A DNA stretch of 64,000 bases from Paramecium pentaurelia (GCA_905183005.1 CAJJDO010000084.1:62001-126000), one strand, 5' to 3'. Positions 48,305 to 62,248 are shown, numbered from the stretch's first letter. A program made the numbers and translations. Notes: generated from the sequence alone by a model not told the origin.

Positions 48305-51300
48305 TCAAATAATCTATCTATCAGCACTTTGTCTTGCACTTTCTAATTCGAAATCTGATTCTGGATGTATTCTATTTCCAGCTGGTCTTGGAAACGAAAA
48401 AACAGATGATCTCTCATTCAAGATATTATTTGGATACTTCATTAATGTTTTTAAATTTTGTCTTTCAGTAATTATTTCACTTTATTTGGGACTATTCAAA
48501 CTTTATATATCTCCATAACCAAATTCTTAATTTTCATTCTATTTATCTTATGATTTTTAAGTATCAATCATACAGGGCAATTCAAAGTTATTCTACCTTA
48601 AAGAAAAATATATAATAATACTTTTTAAACTCTATTATCTTTCTAGCTTAAGGGAAAAGATATTCTCGAATTTTTGCATATCTTCCTTTGATTCTTATTT
48701 ATTATGTCTTACGGCTTTCAAAGATCTACTTTAGATATGGATGTTAATTGGCAAATTTTGGAAAATTCTTAGTAATAAAGCCTTTAAGAATATCAATTTT
48801 ATCATTTAGCTTTTTAAAATATGCAAATAAAATCTATAATAGCATTTTAGTAATATACAAACCATTTAAAATACCAATTATAATATAAAAGGGCCAAACT
48901 ATCTCTTATAAATTTTATTATTAAGCAGTATATATTGAACTACCCAAAATGATTGAAACAGCACAAACTACAATAGAATGAGTGTCTAGATGATTTAATT
49001 ATCCAGTCATATAAGGTTTATTTGATATTGTCATATAGCTATATCCAAATAATACTAAAAATACTAAAGATGCTTTAATTGCAATGTGATCATCATAATA
49101 TGCAAGTACAATAATTATTACCTCTTTTTATAAAATTTTAATTGTTTCCCAATAATAAGCATTTGTTTTATATTCATTGTACAAATATCCCCAAGTTCTT
49201 CTTACTTTTGTTAGATCTAATTAATGTTTATTTTTATGTACTCCAAACCATAAGAGAAAGGGAAGGATACAACAAAAGATAATCAAAAGAGGAAAACAAA
49301 AACCAATCACCCATTTGGCATGTGATATTGTATCATATCTATATGCTACATTACCTTAGATCCAATATTCATCAGAAATCTTTCTATAGGATAATAATGA
49401 AATAAGTCCTCCTATAATGTTTGGTTATAAATAAATGAATAAGTATATGAGAGAAGTAGAAATGTAAGAAAAATCTATCTTGGCACGTTTAATTAGAATA
49501 GTAACACCACCTAACCCAAAAAATATCGTAATGTACATAGCAGCCATAATTAGGCTCCAAATTATTCTGAAATAAATGATTGATATGTCAGTAATAGATA
49601 CTAGGAAACAGTCTAATGAATAAGCCATTGATTCAATAGGATTGCCAACACTATTAACAACTGAGGCCAATCCGATAGGAACTTAAAGTTGGAAAGTAGA
49701 AATTGTAGATACAATTTATAAATAATTAGTAAACACTTTTATAAGTATAGCTGTTGAAGCTTCTTTAATGGCAACAGTTACTCCAAAAGCTTTTAATCTG
49801 AGTCCAATAACAAATTCATCAATCATTTCAACAGTACTACTAACAGACATCAAAGTTGAAATAAGAGTCCATAAACTTATTAATAAAATAGTAATGATAT
49901 TAAATGCAATTTAATCACAATTTCCACATGAATATTTAGAACTTACAGAATATGAACCTTAACCAATTATATTATATAAATCACATTATTCACATAATGC
50001 ACCTATATGTCCTAATATACATGATTAATCACCTGGTTTCCATCCTCCTTAACAATTTTATATTAAATGATAACAATATTCTATTGTTTAAGAATAATAA
50101 TATGCTCTCCAATAACCAGATCTTAATTCAATCATAGAAGATTCTATAGATTTCATAGTTTAATCATCTTTATAATTACAATTTTATGCACTCCATTTTA
50201 CTTAATATTAATTTTATATTGTATCACATAATATACAACCACCTGTTGTTTCATTTTAATATTCACCTAATTAACATTTTAATGTTTTTATATCAATTAA
50301 TAATTTATAATTTGTTATATTTTTAGTGATTTGAAATGGAGGTTCCTCATTATATAAAGGGATGATTATTTAATTGCATTCGATAGATAATCTAAGAACA
50401 AGATTATTAGTTAAATTTGGTTTAAAATATATTACTAAATTATCTAAATTGTAATCACCAGAAGTTTCATTAAATGTAACATTTTAATAAGAAAGACTGT
50501 AATTAACATTAGGTTCTTCAGTTTGAGAAGATATATTAAAGGCAATAGGATTTATAGTACAATATGAATTCGATAATCCTTTATTTTATTTATTGAACTT
50601 ATCTAAAGCTATTATCCTAAATGTTAGATTATATGGAATTATAGTAGATGTATATTAATCAAAATATGTATAAGTGCCAATCATTCTACCAGAAGGGAAT
50701 GTTAAATACATCATTTTTTATGAATAACCTAATACTTTATAAGGCTTAATAATAATTTACTCTATAATACTGCTATCAGTTACTTAAACTTATGATTTTT
50801 ATAATAGTGTTTATCCTCCATCTATAGAAAGAGTTAATGACCGAGGATTTTCAAGCACATCTTAACCATACATAGTGGAATTATTGTTTAACAATTGAAA
50901 ATCTAATTCCTTTGTTAATTACAAAGATTGTTAATTTAAGAACACTCCTCCAGCTACTTTAGCAGAATTTTGTATAATTTAAGAATCCAGAAGAAAAATT
51001 TAACTTTCTGATGAATAATAATAGATAGCTCCTCCTATTTAAGCTGAATTATTCTCAAAAATGCATTTCTTAATTAATGTACCAAGTTCTACTATTAATA
51101 TAGATCCTCCATAAAATGAAGTGTTATTAAAAAATAAACTATCTTCAATATTAATTTGTTGGTTTAATTTAAAATTTAGGTTATCATAATCATGTTACTA
51201 AAGTATTCTAGTCAGTCCCAATAAATTCTTTTTGAAGATTTATTCATTGAAACTTTTTATAATTGAGAGACAACCTGTATTTCCGCATCTACTATTTTTA

Positions 51301-54300
51301 ATAGTAATTTAAGATAACTTCATTATTTATTTATCCTATTAGTAAATATCAAGAATTCTAAATATTCCAAATTAACAGTTTTCACATAAAATATTTGATA
51401 ACTCCATTTTTGCAACTTTTAATTAATGAGTTATATTAAAGTTATCTATTTCAATTAAACTGTAATTAAATTATTTATTTGAGTANTTATATTTTTAGTG
51501 ATTTGAAATGGAGGTTCCTCATTATATAAAGGGATGATTATTTAATTGCATTCGATAGATAATCTAAGAACAAGATTATTAGTTAAATTTGGTTTAAAAT
51601 ATATTACTAAATTATCTAAATTGTAATCACCAGAAGTTTCATTAAATGTAACATTTTAATAAGAAAGACTGTAATTAACATTAGGTTCTTCAGTTTGAGA
51701 AGATATATTAAAGGCAATAGGATTTATAGTACAATATGAATTCGATAATCCTTTATTTTATTTATTGAACTTATCTAAAGCTATTATCCTAAATGTTAGA
51801 TTATATGGAATTATAGTAGATGTATATTAATCAAAATATGTATAAGTGCCAATCATTCTACCAGAAGGGAATGTTAAATACATCATTTTTTATGAATAAC
51901 CTAATACTTTATAAGGCTTAATAATAATTTACTCTATAATACTGCTATCAGTTACTTAAACTTATGATTTTTATAATAGTGTTTATCCTCCATCTATAGA
52001 AAGAGTTAATGACCGAGGATTTTCAAGCACATCTTAACCATACATAGTGGAATTATTGTTTAACAATTGAAAATCTAATTCCTTTGTTAATTACAAAGAT
52101 TGTTAATTTAAGAACACTCCTCCAGCTACTTTAGCAGAATTTTGTATAATTTAAGAATCCAGAAGAAAAATTTAACTTTCTGATGAATAATAATAGATAG
52201 CTCCTCCTATTTAAGCTGAATTATTCTCAAAAATGCATTTCTTAATTAATGTACCAAGTTCTACTATTAATATAGATCCTCCATAAAATGAAGTGTTATT
52301 AAAAAATAAACTATCTTCAATATTAATTTGTTGGTTTAATTTAAAATTTAGGTTATCATAATCATGTTACTAAAGTATTCTAGTCAGTCCCAATAAATTC
52401 TTTTTGAAGATTTATTCATTGAAACTTTTTATAATTGAGAGACAACCTGTATTTCCGCATCTACTATTTTTAATAGTAATTTAAGATAACTTCATTATTT
52501 ATTTATCCTATTAGTAAATATCAAGAATTCTAAATATTCCAAATTAACAGTTTTCACATAAAATATTTGATAACTCCATTTTTGCAACTTTTAATTAATG
52601 AGTTATATTAAAGTTATCTATTTCAATTAAACTGTAATTAAATTATTTATTTGAGTATATTAAGAGTTAATTACAATTTAATTGCATTTCTTTTTATTTT
52701 GTTTAATCTATTTCATACAATTTTAAAGGAATTTAATGTAAATAAGAAGGACATTGCAATTCAAAATGAAAAGTACTATTTAATTAAGTGCAATAATTGG
52801 TATAGTTTTTTGTTTATTGAATGACATTAGTTAATTATAAATTAGAAATTTATAACTATCCACGAAATTCTAAATAATAATATAATTGATTTATTACATG
52901 TTCTTAAATTTAGTTTGAATATTGGTGACTATAAAACAGTACTATTAATTACTTTTACATTAGAAAAAATAATATTTTCAGCTTATTCAATCTTAATTAG
53001 GAATTACATAAAAGTAGAAAGAAAGCTACAATTAATTATACTAATGTTTCCATATTATATAAATATCATTGGATTAGAATGAGCAATATTTGAAGCATCA
53101 TCTTCTGATAAATCTTAAATTAAAGAAAAGTATTTTTAAAAACCATCTTCAGTTGTATAAAATTGTATATTCTTAAAAATAACATTTGATTAAATTGTTT
53201 CTATCTTAGAAAGAGTATATGAGAAAAATGTATTTTAAAATGAAAAACATTCTCTTACAATTAAATTATAAATGTCTATGTAATTATAACTGAGTGATGG
53301 AGTAATATAAATAACTCCTCCATCATGACGACTATATGATGTATCAATTATAGAATCATGTAATTTAAAAGTGATTTGTGAAGAAGATGCATCAATAAAT
53401 AAACATCCACCTATAGCATAAACTGAGTCATCTAAGGAAGACATTGTATTGTAAAAAAATGAATTAGCTATTTTTATTGTACTTACTCCTTGAGTCGCAA
53501 TAAAAAATCCTCCACCATTATATGAGTAGGATGTATTAATAGTAATATTATTTACATTTAAGGTTTGGATAATAAATAATCCATTTCCTCCATTAGATTT
53601 AATTTAAAATATGGAAGAGTAATCCATCTTATTTTAATCTTAAGATGGTGAAAATAGTATATGCTTACTAATTTTAGATAGATTAATAAAACCATTATTT
53701 TAAAATTAAGAATTTTATAATTACAAAGTTGATGATTTAATATAAAGGATTGCATCACTAGAATTAGTAACAATATTTTAGAAAAATTAACATTAATCCA
53801 TTAAAACTATACCTTATTATAATGTAATGAATATTGTTGTAGCTGAAACTCTAGTTAAATCCTATAAATATTCATTTAAATGATTGTAAGCAAAATATGC
53901 AAGAGATAAAATGATATTCGATTTTTATTCAGACTCAATTGAAATCAAAGATGTATGCTGATTTGAATCATAAATAATGAGAATATTTTCAATAAAATTG
54001 ATATTTTAAATAATAATTGTTTCAGTAAGTAACTTTTACATAATATCATATCCTTAGAATATAATAAATGGACTATTAAAGCTTAAGCAATTTTAAACAC
54101 TTACTTAATCAATAAGTACATCCTTATATTATCCAATATATATGAAAAAGTGCATATTTAAAATAGCAAATTAATTTACACATTCAAAAGAAGAATGTAG
54201 AGCTTTTGGTAAAAATTATGAATTTTATGATATAACTAAATTTTTAATATCCAATTTTTCTGAATTCATTAAAGTTATTTCTGGTAATCCATATCCTCTA

Positions 54301-57300
54301 ACTATTTTAATATTTTCCAAAAAACAAATTTAACATTCAATATAAATCATTGAATTTTCGTAAGAAATCTACTAAGTTTAAATTTTAAAAGTTATTTAAC
54401 AATTTTGTAATATGAATTCTATTAATGAAAATTTTAAACTACTTATTTCATCATATTAAATGATTACTAAAATTTACTATTAAGTTTCATATTAAACATT
54501 AAGAATTTATAAATTCTTCAGAAATACATTTGATGATGATAATAATGCATAATTAGACTTTGTATAATCTACTTTATTAGTTATTAAACTACTATTTATA
54601 ATACTTGTATTATTGATAATAATGTTTTGAAGATTTATTATGTTTGAAGAATAAAAGCTTGAACCAAAATCTAGAATTGAGTTATTTAAAATTAAGTTAG
54701 ATATTAGAGACTAATCAGCACAAGAAAGTACAAGAAAATTTGAATTCCATTTTAACATTGTATTTTCAACAGTAATAGAATTAATATCTAATGATCCAAT
54801 TGTATAATTTAATAAACTGCTGCTATAAATAAAATTTGATTTTATAAATTTAGTATCTTTAATTTAAATTTCACTAATTTCTGAATTTAAAGATAAGTCA
54901 TTCAGTTGAGCTAAATATTTTATGAAAGTTGAATTGAAAAAATAAGAGTCTTTTATAATAACATTATGTATTTCAATAATATTCTATATAATGTTTTATT
55001 GAGCTTTTAATGTGAAAATATCAGAATGGTAAATGTAAAAGTTAGAAATAATTAAATCTTATATATATAATGAATAAGGAATATTTGAATTGATTGTAAA
55101 AGAATAATTTTTATCAGTTTCATTCTAAGTAATAAAACCACAGTTTATCAATTTTAAATTTAGTTTCGATTTCATATTAAACAAAGATAAAATAGAGTAA
55201 GTATTTAGTATATCTTGATTTTTTGCAATGTTAAACTTGATATTTTGAAAAGTAACTGTAGTATAATTACTAATTTTAAATTCAATAGGAACTTATATTT
55301 GGGTTGGATTACTTTATCCAATTAATATTAAATCAACTTATTATATAGCAAATACATTTTATTATAAGGTTGAATAAATTTTAAATTCATCTTTAAACTG
55401 ACAATTAGGTTGATTTCCTTAAATAAATGTAAATTAATATTCAACATATCTAACTGATATCTCATTTAAATATTAATAGAGAGAAGATGTTTCAAATGAA
55501 CCAAAGTAAGTATCATCTAAAAATTGATTAATCTTAATATTTTTTTAGATAAAAAATTCATCATTTGATTCTCTTTCTTTGTAAAAATAATCATCCTCAT
55601 CACAAAAGATATTTTATTAAATTTAAATTTTATTATAACATTAAATATTTTAGTTGCAAATTGATATTATCTAAGTGAAGTAATCATAAAAATAGTTTTC
55701 TTATAAATTAATCTTATTTGACTTCTCATAACATTTTCGAGTAAATTAGACATTTGAATTAGTTAAAATAAAATAAGGATTTATAGCATAAATATCTTCT
55801 AAAGATCTTTCTAAACAAGCTAAACAATTAGATGGACATGTTAAACATGAACCTAAAGCATTTAAGCTTTTAAGAAACCCTGATGAAGTTTCATAACATT
55901 AAACACAAATAGATTTTTCATTTATAATTTCACATTTTTTACAGTTTTCATCACAATCCTTGATGCATTTATTTAAATGCAAAACATATCCTATTTAACA
56001 TGAAGTACATATTAATTCTAGATCAGCTTCTGCATTAGTGGAAGCATAGGTTTCAAAAGAATGATCATTATTAGAATTCAGAAAGAATCGATAAAAGGCT
56101 TTAATTTACCATTTCCAGAAATCACGATATTACTTATTTTATTGAATACAAGTTTTACAGGTATGTATACATTATTAACATTAGCCTGTTAAAACACCAG
56201 AATAATAGCCATCTTCACATAAAATACAAAAACTATCACTTTCAATATAATTTTTAATGCATTATTTACATAATTATAGAGTTGGACAATCAATATATTA
56301 GACAGCATCATTATTATTTGAACTAATTATACATTTTTGAGTAGAATCATTTAAAATTAATGCAAAATCACAATCTTCATTAACTGGTTTCAATTCACAT
56401 TTTTAAGTACTTTAATTAAAATAATAGTTTTATTTACACAAAGCACAACCTAAAAACACTTATCTAACATCAAAATTTATTATATTAAATTAAATATCTA
56501 AAGTAGAAGTATAGACTCCTCCATTTATCATATATTGAAAACAATAAATACAATTTTCAATATTACATTGTTCACAATTTTTACCATCAAAAGATATATA
56601 ATATTAAGAGGGTGATCCATTACAATAGTTGCAATATCCATTAGAATTACAACTCTTACAATTAACACCACATGATATACATTTACCAAATTATAATTCT
56701 TATGTTCCATAACAAGTATTACACCACACAATTCCATTATTTAATAAACAAGTTTTACAATTAAGGCATTTATGACATAATTTTTCATAGTCAGAATAAA
56801 AACCTGGTAAACATTCATTACATCTATAATTAGAAATACAAGTTTAACAACCATCTAAACATTATTTGCATTAATTATTTTCATAAAAATATCCTTCTTT
56901 ACAAGTATCTTTCCCTATAAATCCTTTGCATAACTTAATAGTATAGTTTTTATTTCCATCCTTTGTAATTTCAAAATAACTAACATCATTAATATTTCTT
57001 TTAGAAATAGTAAACGTATATTCAGTTTGAGAATGATAAGTTTATGCATCTTGAGTACATTTAAGTGTTTTTGCAAATTTCTTTGGTTCAATTATACAAT
57101 CAAAGCATGCTAGTGTTGTTCTAGTAAAAATATCAAAATAATTTGGACTAAAATAGACAAATATATTACCATTAAATGCAATTTTATTCAAATTAAAAAT
57201 ATCCAAAATTACATTCAATATTTTGATTAACACAATTACTATATCCTGGTTTTGAACATTTCAATTCAACTTCACTTTTAGTAATATGAGGAAATGCCTA

Positions 57301-58831
57301 ATAAATTGATTTACATTCTTATTAACCATCTTAATCAACAAATCTCTATTAACAAAAACAAGTCTTTTCAGTTTCTTAAAGTTATCTAAAACTATTATCA
57401 GGACAACTTAAACAATTATATTATGTTGGACCATCACATGTTAAACAAGTATAATGACATGATGGAATTAATAATGCTTCAACTGGTTAACAGAATATTT
57501 CTATTACTACATCACTCACATATCCTTTCATTATTCTTTGTGAATAATCATCTCCTCCTAAAGATACATAATACACTACTCCTGTAAAATGTTTAACAGG
57601 TAGAGACCATTTATATTGTTGAAGTTATTAAATTGTAGGAAAATATAAAGAGAGCATAGGTTTTCCATTATTATTTTAAGTTCCAATTTCATATTAGAAA
57701 TAATGCCATTTTATAAATAATTCTGAAAATTATTCTTCAAATTTTGTAATTTTGTGATCTTCTTATGTCTTATACCTTCCTTTTGCTGGGAATGTATAAG
57801 AATATGTTGAAATTTCAAAACCATTTCTAAAGGGTAAACTACTTTAAAAATATTAAAGATGAACTTCCCTATCTCCAATATACATATCATCACTATAATC
57901 TTTATTGATTGTTATTCTAAATATCACAGTTTTTAATTCTGCTTAGCTTAGTTATTCAAGTATAAGCCATCCTTTCAATACATACCTAGGATCTCTAATT
58001 GAATATGTTGACATTCTAATAATATCTATACCATTCATTGCTTTATTTTTTTCACTTACAATGTATGAATAATCATAACAAGTATCATATTCAAGAATAT
58101 TGTCACAAGATGCAAGATTTGAAAACATATTTTCTTCTTTAGTTGTAAATGTAGTAGACATGAAACCAGTAAATTGATTTAATACAACAATTGCTCCATC
58201 TTAATTTGTATATTGATAAAACCCACCTATGTTATGTTTTATGTGAACTACAAAAGGAGGTATATCATTTATAGTTTATGATGGTATGTTTTCTAAAGTA
58301 TTATAATATCCGAATGTAGATTTTCCTAAAATCTAATCATAATATGCATAAAACATCACCCATAAACCTTCATAAATTGTACTATCAAATGTAAAAGATA
58401 AAGTATTTATGGATGATTTAAAAGAATAAAATATATTATGCTATATAGTTTAGGCAGTTGTATCAATTTTAATTGAAACAACTACCATTTTAAACTTATT
58501 GACACTTTATTCCATAGAATAAATAAACTATCCTCCCTGAATAATAATTTAACCATTTGTAGATGTAACTATTTAGGAAGTCCTATCGGCTATTGTAGTA
58601 TATTAGGATACATACTCAAATCTGTCATATCAATAAATGGTTGATATTTAATCCAAACTCCAAATCCTACATTCTTTTAGCCTTAAACAACTTCTTCCTA
58701 TAGGCTTTGTTCAAATACTTCTTTAGGGTCTGATGGATTTATAAGTGGCATAAATGTTAAAAATTAGCATTAACTTTGTACTTTTCTTATAATATTAAGA
58801 ATATTTACACCACTAATAATAGGATGAACAT
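48305..58831 (-). CDS. Giant receptor-like protein C, inverted paralogue of B (interrupted by assembly duplication)
   Basis: Collapsing the 1172-bp false insertion (duplicate 51487-52657 plus N) and removing introns 58786-58808, 58590-58615, 57148-57169, 52870-52897 and 48597-48621 (23, 26, 22, 28, 25 nt) gives exactly 3077 codons. Four of the five introns sit at positions shared with B. Layout: signal peptide MFILLLVV...; GFGVWIKYQPF domain; Cys-rich repeats about 440-1000 (CLTCDGPTQYNCLSC; QCLDGCQTC); long Asn/Ser-rich beta-helix-like region to about 2250; second Cys block about 2415-2550; TM module with GYLYNEYKTNAYYWETIKIL and KASLVFLVLFGYSY; and a cytosolic tail ending SARQSADRQII. The signal-peptide exon was found by comparison with B; otherwise the first ATG of exon 2 lies at 58751. 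Same predicted role as B. Confidence 0.87.
49909..50315 (-). repeat. 407-bp inverted repeat shared by giant genes B and C, arm in C
   Basis: Inverted copy of 44934-45340. The boundary at 50315 coincides with the start of the false duplication in C, meaning contigs broke at this repeat. Confidence 0.85.
50315..51485 (+). repeat. False duplication, copy 1 (inside giant gene C)
   Basis: 1171 bp repeated, apparently identical, at 51487-52657, separated by one N (51486). It lies within the coding region near the end of the beta-helix-like part. Confidence 0.9.
51487..52657 (+). repeat. False duplication, copy 2 (inside giant gene C)
   Basis: Second copy of 50315-51485. The offset of 1172 bp shifts the frame unless one copy is removed. 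Confidence 0.9.
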
Positions 58832-59252
58832 TTTGTCAAAATATGTCATTATGATGAATAAGATAAAATTTTTATTAAAAATGAAAAATATATTCTTAAG
58901 TTTGGATTTGAAATGATATTTTAAATAAAAATGATAAAAAAATTTAGGATAATTTTATTCATATCATAATAAACCAAATATAGTATATATTTGTTAAAAA
59001 AACTAAATATTAAAAAGTTATTTTCAGTAACGAATTTAAAATCATTGCTTTCATTCGAAAGATGGTGTTAATTTTTATCATCAACTAAATATTTATTAAT
59101 ATTAATATCAGTAAAACAAGTGAAATCATTAAGATCATGTGAAACACGGTTCTAATCATCATGATATTAATACAGAATATTTATTAATAATAAGTCATAC
59201 TTTTTTTAATTCATTTTATGGGATTAAAGTGAAGTATTTATTTTATCTAATA
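58832..59252. promoter_or_regulatory. Divergent intergenic region of giant gene C and the PP2C gene
   Basis: About 420 nt of AT-rich sequence between two divergent starts; presumed promoters, no motif identified. An in-frame ATG for the phosphatase lies at 59139, but the sequence between it and 59253 looks non-coding. Confidence 0.5.
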
Positions 59253-60174
59253 ATGATAAATAGTAAAGTCAAATCTGAATTTTTGCAAAAATTGGCTTGC
59301 TGTTCAGAATATGCTTATAGAGAAGATACCAACTATCCTATACGAAATCAAATGGAAGATTGTATACAATACTCTAAATAAGATCAGCCCATTATTATAA
59401 AGATAATTGTTTTGAAGATGGTACTGCTTGTCTATTTGCTGTATTTGATGGTCATGGAGGGACTGATGTAGTTGAATACATCACAAAAATTCTGCCAGAA
59501 GTAGCTTAATTTAAATATAAATAAAGACCTTTCTGAGAGATTTCAAGTAATTTAATATATTGAAACCGAATGATTATTTTGAATAGATATTCAAAAAAGT
59601 GGATGATTAACTAAAATTAGTTGGAGCTGCAGAAATAGGTGCCACTTGTTGTTTAACTTTATTAAGGAAAGAAGATAATAAAAGAAAATGTTATATTGCA
59701 AATTTAGGTGATACAAGAGCAGTGATGAATATTGATGGTAAAGCAGTTAGAATGACAGTCGATCATAAAGGAATTGATCCTGAAGAATAAGCTAGAGTTA
59801 AGTAATATTAAATGATGTAATTATGCTTACTAAAGGCGGGAAGGAGGTACAATTGTGAGAGGTAGAGTGATGGGCCAGTTAGCAGTTACAAGAGCATTTG
59901 GAGATCTAGATTTAAAAACTGTTGGTGTTTCAGTTAAACCTGACCTAAAAGTGTAAGAAATTACACCCTAATGCAAATATTTAATTATGGCTTCTGATGG
60001 ACTTTGGGATGTTGTAGATGATTAAGTAATTCTCTTTAATTTAAATTCTTATAGAAAGCAATTGATATAACTAAAGGATTAAAGAATTCTGATGAAATGA
60101 CAAAAGAGCTATTACAGTTTGCTCTGAAAAATGGCTCAAGAGACAACATTAGTATCTTAATTGTAATGTTCTGA
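59253..60174 (+). CDS. PP2C-family (PPM) Ser/Thr protein phosphatase
   Basis: 268 residues with four introns (59362-59387, 59501-59526, 59802-59835, 60026-60054; 26, 26, 34, 29 nt). PP2C motifs appear in order: RNQMED, FAVFDGHGGTD (metal-binding Asp), GATCCLTLL, CYIANLGDTRAV, DHKGIDPEE, EGGTIVRGRVMGQLAVTRAFGD, MASDGLWDV (metal-binding Asp) and SRDNISILIV (metal-binding Asp-Asn). All catalytic metal ligands are present, so it should be an active Mg/Mn-dependent phosphatase. It is shorter than many PP2Cs because it lacks extensions on both sides of the domain. The start at 59253 gives a sensible N-terminus before the first motif. Its stop is 29 bp from the convergent gene. Confidence 0.93.
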
Positions 60175-60203
60175 TTTATTATATAAACAAGTATGTAACT
60201 ATA

Positions 60204-61997
60204 TCATTATGCAAATGAGCTATTTTAGGAATCATTAATTTAGCTTTCTTAAATAGTATCATTTTATAATTATTGGAAAACCCTAGATGCTTATGCTTAT
60301 TGTTACAATTTCTGTTTTTATTGTAATAATAATAATTAAGGTCTACATAATAATGTAATTATTACCCTTAACTTTCTTTTTAAACATTCTATTGAATAAT
60401 TGTTTTCATTAATCTCTGATTTTTATCACTTACTTAATGTTTGCCAAAAATATTAGATCTAAATCTAGTTGTACCTATTAATGAATTTCTAAAATTAATA
60501 AATTTATTTACTAATCAATAAAATCTTATTCATCTTATTATTCTTTAGTATCTTTAAATTATACTGAATCACTTACTACACTTAACTTACCTTCTAATCT
60601 CAAATCAGGTTCCACGATTGTTAATTATGGAACATTAGAAATATTGAGTATTTCATTCCTAAGTCCTATGTGTCTTGACCAAGCATTAAGATAATCAGCA
60701 GGAGTTAATACTTCTTATTAATATTTAAGAAATGATTCTAGCCATTATATTTAATCATATTATCTCTTTAATTCTAATTAATCACCAACTAAATAACTCA
60801 TTTTCTTTTATGTTTCTTCCTGTAATTATAATAAGGCTTCTTATAACACTTAATAAATCCTGCCTTCAATAATAGAAGCATTTTTATTAACTTCTTTAAT
60901 ACTATAATCAATTTATTATAGATATTCTGCCAATTAATTCTTTCGTTTCTCTATTAATGGATCAATGTCTTTAGATTCAACCAAAGATTTCATATATGCA
61001 TCTGAAATCTTAACCAAAGGATGATTTGCACTCTCTCCTGAAGAATGAGATCCACCTATTTTACAATATAAACAAAGAGGAGTTCTATCAATTGTACAAA
61101 ATAACTCTAACTTTTAATCAGGATGCTATTAACAATTACCAAATGTTTTTGGTTTCTTAATAAATTAAATAAGATATTACTTCATTTATAGGTATTCTCT
61201 AATGTTTTGAAACTAATTTACCTCCTTTTAGATGATGTTCCTCATCACAATCATAACATAAATTCATATCATCTGCTTTACAATATATTGTTGCTGTATT
61301 ATCATTACAAATATCACAAAATGGAGACTAATTTCAATAATATAACTTACATTTAAATTGTCTTCCTTTTTTTAATCAAATTCAAATTATACAACATAAC
61401 ATGGTAATACTCTTCCATTATCAAATAATACATAATCATGTTTAAATGTGCCTGTCATGGAATCTTCATCTTCATTATATAAGTATATGCTATCAAATCC
61501 TTATATTAACTTATATTTATCTTTCATTGATGTTTTATCTGGAAGACAATATGATTTTCCAACTAATACCTAAATATTTTAGTAGTTACCTGCAATCTTT
61601 AATAATAATAACTCATAAACTCTACCAGGTTATATATTATCCTATAGTTTAATATGTCCAGTTGGAAAACGAAGTCCAGTCTATGGAAATTCAAATCCTT
61701 TAGTACAAACTTTTTCCATCCTATTATTTTCATCCAATAAAGAAATCTCTAACCAAGAATCTAATGTTAACAAACCCTAATTTCTTATATAAATATATAT
61801 ACTTTGCTTGCTTTTTCAAAAGTTTATGTCATATGTGGATTTGTAATAGTCCAAATATTTTTCACTGTTGCAGATGTATAACCAGATGATAATTGCAATA
61901 AATATTCAATACGAGCCCATTCTGTAGAATTAGGTGATAGACGAGAGTATTATTTGTTCAAAAAGTTATGTTAAGGAACATTAGTATAATTTGACAT
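60204..61997 (-). CDS. Protein with PARP-like domain followed by two B-box zinc fingers and coiled coil
   Basis: 548 residues after removing six introns (26, 27, 23, 25, 23, 23 nt; the first at 61777-61802). Residues ~25-210 resemble the C-terminal lobe of a PARP catalytic fold: IWTITNPHMTQTFEKA, GRVYELLLLKIAVGKSY, a YDS-like GFDSIYLYNE, and HDYVLFDNGRVLPCYVVQF, comparable to NEYIVYD...Q. The catalytic His-Tyr-Glu are not evident, so an inactive fold is likely. Two B-boxes follow (CDICNDNTATIYC...CYDCDEEHH; CQQHPDQKLELFC...CLYC), then a helical region and a Gln-rich tail. The last two introns are chosen because they yield a Gln-rich end and a stop 29 bp from the PP2C gene; unspliced it would stop at 60406. 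Confidence 0.72.
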
Positions 61998-62248
61998 TTA
62001 ATAATTAATTTAATTCAGTTATATATTAAAATTTATTATTCATACATAAAATATAAATTTCTAAATGAACTTTAATTACTATATTGAAATATTAAGAAAG
62101 ATTCATTTGAATAAAGTTTAACTAAAAATTTGATTATATGTAATATTATAATAATTAAAGTGTTTCTTTTTAATAAGTTAATTAAAATAAATAACATATA
62201 TTAAATATTTCATAAAGTTTAATGTTAATTATTAAATTTTAGATTTCA

